From Streptomyces sp. STR69 (GTDB lineage Bacteria > Actinomycetota > Actinomycetes > Streptomycetales > Streptomycetaceae), in the NCBI RefSeq assembly GCF_024519455.1, contig NZ_JALJRY010000005.1, positions 18,111-82,110 of the forward strand: a stretch of 64,000 bases of DNA. Direction: 5' to 3'. Each line of letters opens with the position of its first letter. Positions within the stretch are counted from its first letter, which is position 1. Shown piece after piece: positions 60,851 to 64,000 of this stretch. The notes below the pieces were generated by a model. That model did no database searches. It had not been told where the DNA came from and saw only the letters and a list, made by a program, of their open reading frames with translations. The position numbers were made by a program, and so were the translations under genes.

Positions 60851-63811
60851 TCAGTCCTGCTCCGTGCGGGCGTCCCCGAAACGGCCCCCGGTGCGGCGGC
60901 GGGCCATCAGCGTGGCCAGGGCGGTACGCGAGGAGACCCCGGTCTTGCGGAAGGCGCGGGAGACATGGGTCTCGACGGTACGCCGGCTGACGTAGAGCCG
61001 GTCCGCGATGGCCTGGCTGGTGAGCCCCTGCGACACCAGCTCGGCTATCTCCAGCTCCCGGGCGGTCAGGGCGGCCAGCCGCTGGGTGAGCTGGGCGTGT
61101 TCCGGGGATCCGTACGGAGCCTCGGAACCGTCACCGGGCGGACGGTTGGCGTCGGCGAGGCCGACCAGCATTCCGCTGCCGCCCGCCTCGGCGAGCCGGC
61201 GCCCCCGGAGCCAGGCGCGCGTGCCGTCCCGGCCATGGCCCGCCGCCGCTTCCAGCGGGGCGCCGAGCAGCAGCGAGTAGGCCTCCCAGAAGACCGCGCC
61301 GCAGCGGGCGCTCTCCGCCGCGGCCTCCGCGAACAGGTCCGCTGCCCCAGCCGTGTCCCCCTGCGTCAGCGGCAGATGGGCGGTGCTGCGCAACGCGGAC
61401 GCCCGCAGCATCGGCAGCCTCAGCTGTTCTGCCTCCTTGCACGCTCGCTCGGCCCAGCCGCGGGCCTCCTCGGACCTGCCCGTCACCAGTGCGGCCGTGA
61501 CCAGGATCTCCAGGTAGAGCGGCCGCATCGAGGGCTGGATCCGCTGCAGTTCGGGGCCGCCCGCCCGGAGCATCGCGTCCCGGGCGCGGACCGGGTCGCC
61601 GGCCATGAGCGCGGCCCAGCCGAAGATGCACCAGGCCGTGGAGGCCCACCAGTCGACCCCGGTACCGGCCGCGGCCACCGCCTCCTCGGCGACGGCGAGA
61701 GGGCGCGGATCGCCCGGCGGGCAGGCTGCGACGAGTGCCGCGGCCTTGCTCGCCAGGACGAACGCGAGCAACTGGTCGCTGCCGATCCCGCGGGCGATGT
61801 CCTCGGCCTGGTCGGCGAGTTCCAGCGCCGAGGAGATCCGGCAGGTCTGGACCCGGACATGGGACAGGCACAGCAGCAGATGGGGCACGACATAGAGCTG
61901 ACCGCTGCGGCGGGCGATGTCGAGGCCGCGCTCCGCGTGCCGCTCGGCGTCCGGGTAGTGCTCCAGGAAGGCCTCCGCCCAGCCGAGTCGGGCCAGTGGT
62001 TCGCACAGCGCGGTGAGGTCGTTGTCGGGCAGGGAGTCGACCAGGGCGGCGGCCTGCCGGGCGAGGCCGTGCGCCGCGGTCATGTTGCCCTCGTACGCTT
62101 CTCCCAGGGCTGCTACGGCGAGGACGCCCGCCTCCCCGATCTCGTCCCCCATGGACCGGGCCGCCGCGAGCGCCCCCTCGACCTCCGTGCGCACCTGGGC
62201 GTACGAGGTGTCGCTGTCCTGAGGAGCGGCCGAGCCCAGCTCCAGGCCGAGCCGGACGACGTCGGCCGGTGCGGGGTCGCGGGCCAGCTCGCGGCGTAAC
62301 AGCGCGACTGCCTCGGTGCAGCGCCCCAGATGACGCTCCACCAGCGCGCACAGGACGACCGCGCGCACTCTGAGGCCCTGGTTCTCGCCGGTGGCCGGGC
62401 CACCGGATGAGCGCCGCGGGGTGGCGATCAGCTCCTGGAGCAGGTCGCGGCTCTCGCGCAGGCCACCGCACGCAGCCAGGGCGCGGGCCCGCCTCAGGAC
62501 CAACTCCCGGCGCCGACAGGCGTGTTCGGGAGTGTGCGGAAGATGGCGGAGTGCCACATCGAGCCAGTGGGCGCAGCTCGCCGGGGCCGTGCGGGCGGTT
62601 CGTGCGGCGGCCTCTTCGAGTACGGCCACCGCTGCCGGGTCCCAGGTGGTCAGTGACTGTTCCACATGGTGGGCGCGCTCGGCGGCGGAGGCGCCCGCGC
62701 GGGTCAGTTCCTGCGCGGCGAGTCGGTGGATCTCGACGCGCCTGAGGTAGGGCGTGCTCTCGTGCACGAGGGTTCGTACGACCGGATGCCGCAGGGTCAG
62801 CAGGCCCTGCGGGGCGGAGCGCAGCAGGTCGCGTCGGGTCAGGGCGTGGACGTCGGCGGTGAACGCGGTGCCGGAGCGGCCGGTCACCCGGCTCACCATC
62901 GCCGGGGTGGCGTGCTCGCCCAGTACCGCCACGGCATCGACGATGCCGCGCCGGGAGGGGGCGAGCACGGTCAGTTCGTCCAGCAGCAGGCTGCCGAGCC
63001 CGGGCGGTGCCGAGGACTCGGCCGTCGTACGCCCGCGGTGGGACTGGAGGAGGGTCAGGAAGTAGAACGGGTTGCCCTCGCTCGTGGCGTACAGCGCGGC
63101 GGTCTCGGCGGGCGCCAGGCCGGGGCCGGCCAGTTCGGCGCAGTCGCGTGCGCTCAGCGGTCTCAGGCCGAGCCTGATGACCGTGCCGGTGTCGAGTTCC
63201 CGGGTGAGCCTGGCGGCGAGGGACTCGGGACTCTGGCGGTCACGGCGTGTCACTGCCAGGACGACGGGGGCGTGCAGGGGATGGCGTACGAGATGGTCCA
63301 GCAGTTCCAGTGACGCCGGGTCCGCCCAGTGCAGATCGTCGAGGGCCAGCAGCAGCCCGGACGGGGCGGCGAGCCGGGCGAGCAGGACGGCCGTGGACCG
63401 GTGCAGTCCGAAACGGTCGACCGCGCCGCTCCGCTGAAGAAGGGGCGCCACCGCGTCGGTCTCCTGGAAGCCGTCCAGGGCGTTCGGGCCGAGGTGGGCG
63501 AGCGCGTCGGTGAACACCTGGAACGGCACCTGCCGCTCGTACTCCGTGGCTCTGCCGCGCAGTACGGTCATTCCGCGTCGGCGCGCCCGTGCGCAGACCT
63601 CGCCGAGCAGCCGACTCTTGCCGATGCCGGCCTCACCGGTGATGTCGACGAGCCGGGAACGGCCGCTGTCACCAGACTCCTCGCCCCTCGCCGTGCCGCG
63701 CGCGTCGCCTGCCGCACGGTCGAGCAGCGCGTCGAACCGGGCCAACTCGACGGAGCGGCCCAGCAACGGAGCCCCGTTCCCGCTGTCCCCAACTACCCCG
63801 TCCGCTCCCAC
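60851..63811 (-). CDS. LAL-type LuxR transcriptional regulator
   Basis: 986 residues. The N-terminal AAA ATPase has LVDITGEAGIGKSRLLGEVC (Walker A) and PSGLLLALDDLHWADPASLE (Walker B). A long TPR-like middle and a C-terminal LuxR HTH follow: LTARELEIAELVSQGLTSQA, IADRLYVSRRTVETHVSRAF and RKTGVSSRTALATL. LAL proteins are ATP-dependent activators, often of polyketide or sugar genes. Start GTG 63811. No target cluster is visible here; it is convergent with the secreted protein at 59913. Confidence 0.92.
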   Translation of the reverse strand: MGADGVVGDSGNGAPLLGRSVELARFDALLDRAAGDARGTARGEESGDSGRSRLVDITGEAGIGKSRLLGEVCARARRRGMTVLRGRATEYERQVPFQVFTDALAHLGPNALDGFQETDAVAPLLQRSGAVDRFGLHRSTAVLLARLAAPSGLLLALDDLHWADPASLELLDHLVRHPLHAPVVLAVTRRDRQSPESLAARLTRELDTGTVIRLGLRPLSARDCAELAGPGLAPAETAALYATSEGNPFYFLTLLQSHRGRTTAESSAPPGLGSLLLDELTVLAPSRRGIVDAVAVLGEHATPAMVSRVTGRSGTAFTADVHALTRRDLLRSAPQGLLTLRHPVVRTLVHESTPYLRRVEIHRLAAQELTRAGASAAERAHHVEQSLTTWDPAAVAVLEEAAARTARTAPASCAHWLDVALRHLPHTPEHACRRRELVLRRARALAACGGLRESRDLLQELIATPRRSSGGPATGENQGLRVRAVVLCALVERHLGRCTEAVALLRRELARDPAPADVVRLGLELGSAAPQDSDTSYAQVRTEVEGALAAARSMGDEIGEAGVLAVAALGEAYEGNMTAAHGLARQAAALVDSLPDNDLTALCEPLARLGWAEAFLEHYPDAERHAERGLDIARRSGQLYVVPHLLLCLSHVRVQTCRISSALELADQAEDIARGIGSDQLLAFVLASKAAALVAACPPGDPRPLAVAEEAVAAAGTGVDWWASTAWCIFGWAALMAGDPVRARDAMLRAGGPELQRIQPSMRPLYLEILVTAALVTGRSEEARGWAERACKEAEQLRLPMLRASALRSTAHLPLTQGDTAGAADLFAEAAAESARCGAVFWEAYSLLLGAPLEAAAGHGRDGTRAWLRGRRLAEAGGSGMLVGLADANRPPGDGSEAPYGSPEHAQLTQRLAALTARELEIAELVSQGLTSQAIADRLYVSRRTVETHVSRAFRKTGVSSRTALATLMARRRTGGRFGDARTEQD

Positions 63812-63911
63812 TGTTGCCCCCCTGTCTTTACATTCCCCTCACATATCATTCTCTCCCGGTGATCGTCGTAACCGCCGCGTCGGTGAACCGGGACGGACGG
63901 ATCTATAGCTG

Positions 63912-63977
63912 GGTGGGCTGTGCGAGCGTCTGGACCTCGAACTCTGGACGCTGGCTGGACGCGGGGATCCGGAAGTG
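63912..63977 (+). repeat. 66-bp repeat, copy 2
   Basis: Same orientation as the copy at 19310-19375, with a few mismatches. Lies upstream of the LAL gene start at the window edge, so the repeat may continue beyond the window. Confidence 0.6.
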
Positions 63978-64000
63978 GTGTCGCCCGGTGACCCCTGGGT

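Overview
The window is very GC-rich, uses GTG starts and 4-bp stop/start overlaps freely, and encodes AfsR-type SARP, LAL, TetR, BREX-2/Pgl, Stealth and DUF1097 families. This points to a Streptomyces (or close actinomycete) chromosome arm or another variable region. No rRNA, complete tRNA, CRISPR array or integrase gene was recognised.

Left part (1-20.4 kb) is an accretion zone made mostly of debris. It starts with a decayed siphophage-type packaging module: terminase large-subunit C-terminus, an intact HNH endonuclease, a frameshifted portal and, further on, a probable head-tail protein remnant. Three truncated copies of the 3' end of one CAU-anticodon tRNA gene (5562, 11827, 19093), each with similar flanks, mark the edges of stacked former integrative elements. 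Between them lie a VapBC toxin-antitoxin pair, a wrecked BREX type 2 (Pgl) locus (pglZ fused by deletion to a broken Lhr-like helicase, next to an IS3 scrap), a DUF4262 gene, a WD40 gene flanked by two diverged ~225-bp repeats, a second-type enolase and a Stealth sugar-phosphotransferase. 19.6-20.3 kb holds fragments of at least four unrelated genes.

Middle part (20.4-37.1 kb) is mostly intact. A carboxylesterase and a quinone-oxidoreductase-like gene are followed by a TetR/aldo-keto reductase divergon, an AraC regulator and YjbR-like genes. Then comes a coherent cell-envelope island: a two-component system with a GerMN-type lipoprotein, divergent from a lipoprotein / membrane-fusion adaptor / ATPase / permease operon (MacAB-like). 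Next are an unlisted 48-residue highly basic peptide gene, a hairpin, and a fused ABC exporter. The peptide plus attenuator plus exporter is the best candidate for an undescribed small system.

Right part (37.1-64 kb) begins with more debris (orphan antitoxin, repeat block, Tn3-family fragment). It continues with metabolic and regulatory genes: cupin/NmrA pair, secreted crystallin-like protein, 1191-residue SARP, GMC oxidoreductase with its alpha/beta hydrolase, a formamidase operon with a cytosolic amide-binding sensor and divergent MarR, and a detoxification cluster (SnoaL-like, epoxide-hydrolase-like, SDR) with a divergent TetR. A P450 remnant, a membrane protein / lipoprotein / secreted protein trio and a 986-residue LAL regulator close the window. 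The TetR operator at 57.1 kb shares its half-site with the TetR/AKR divergon at 23.85 kb, so the two loci may be co-regulated.

All family assignments come from reading motifs by eye. Start choices, frameshifts and operator calls are inferences, and single-base frameshifts could in principle be sequencing errors.
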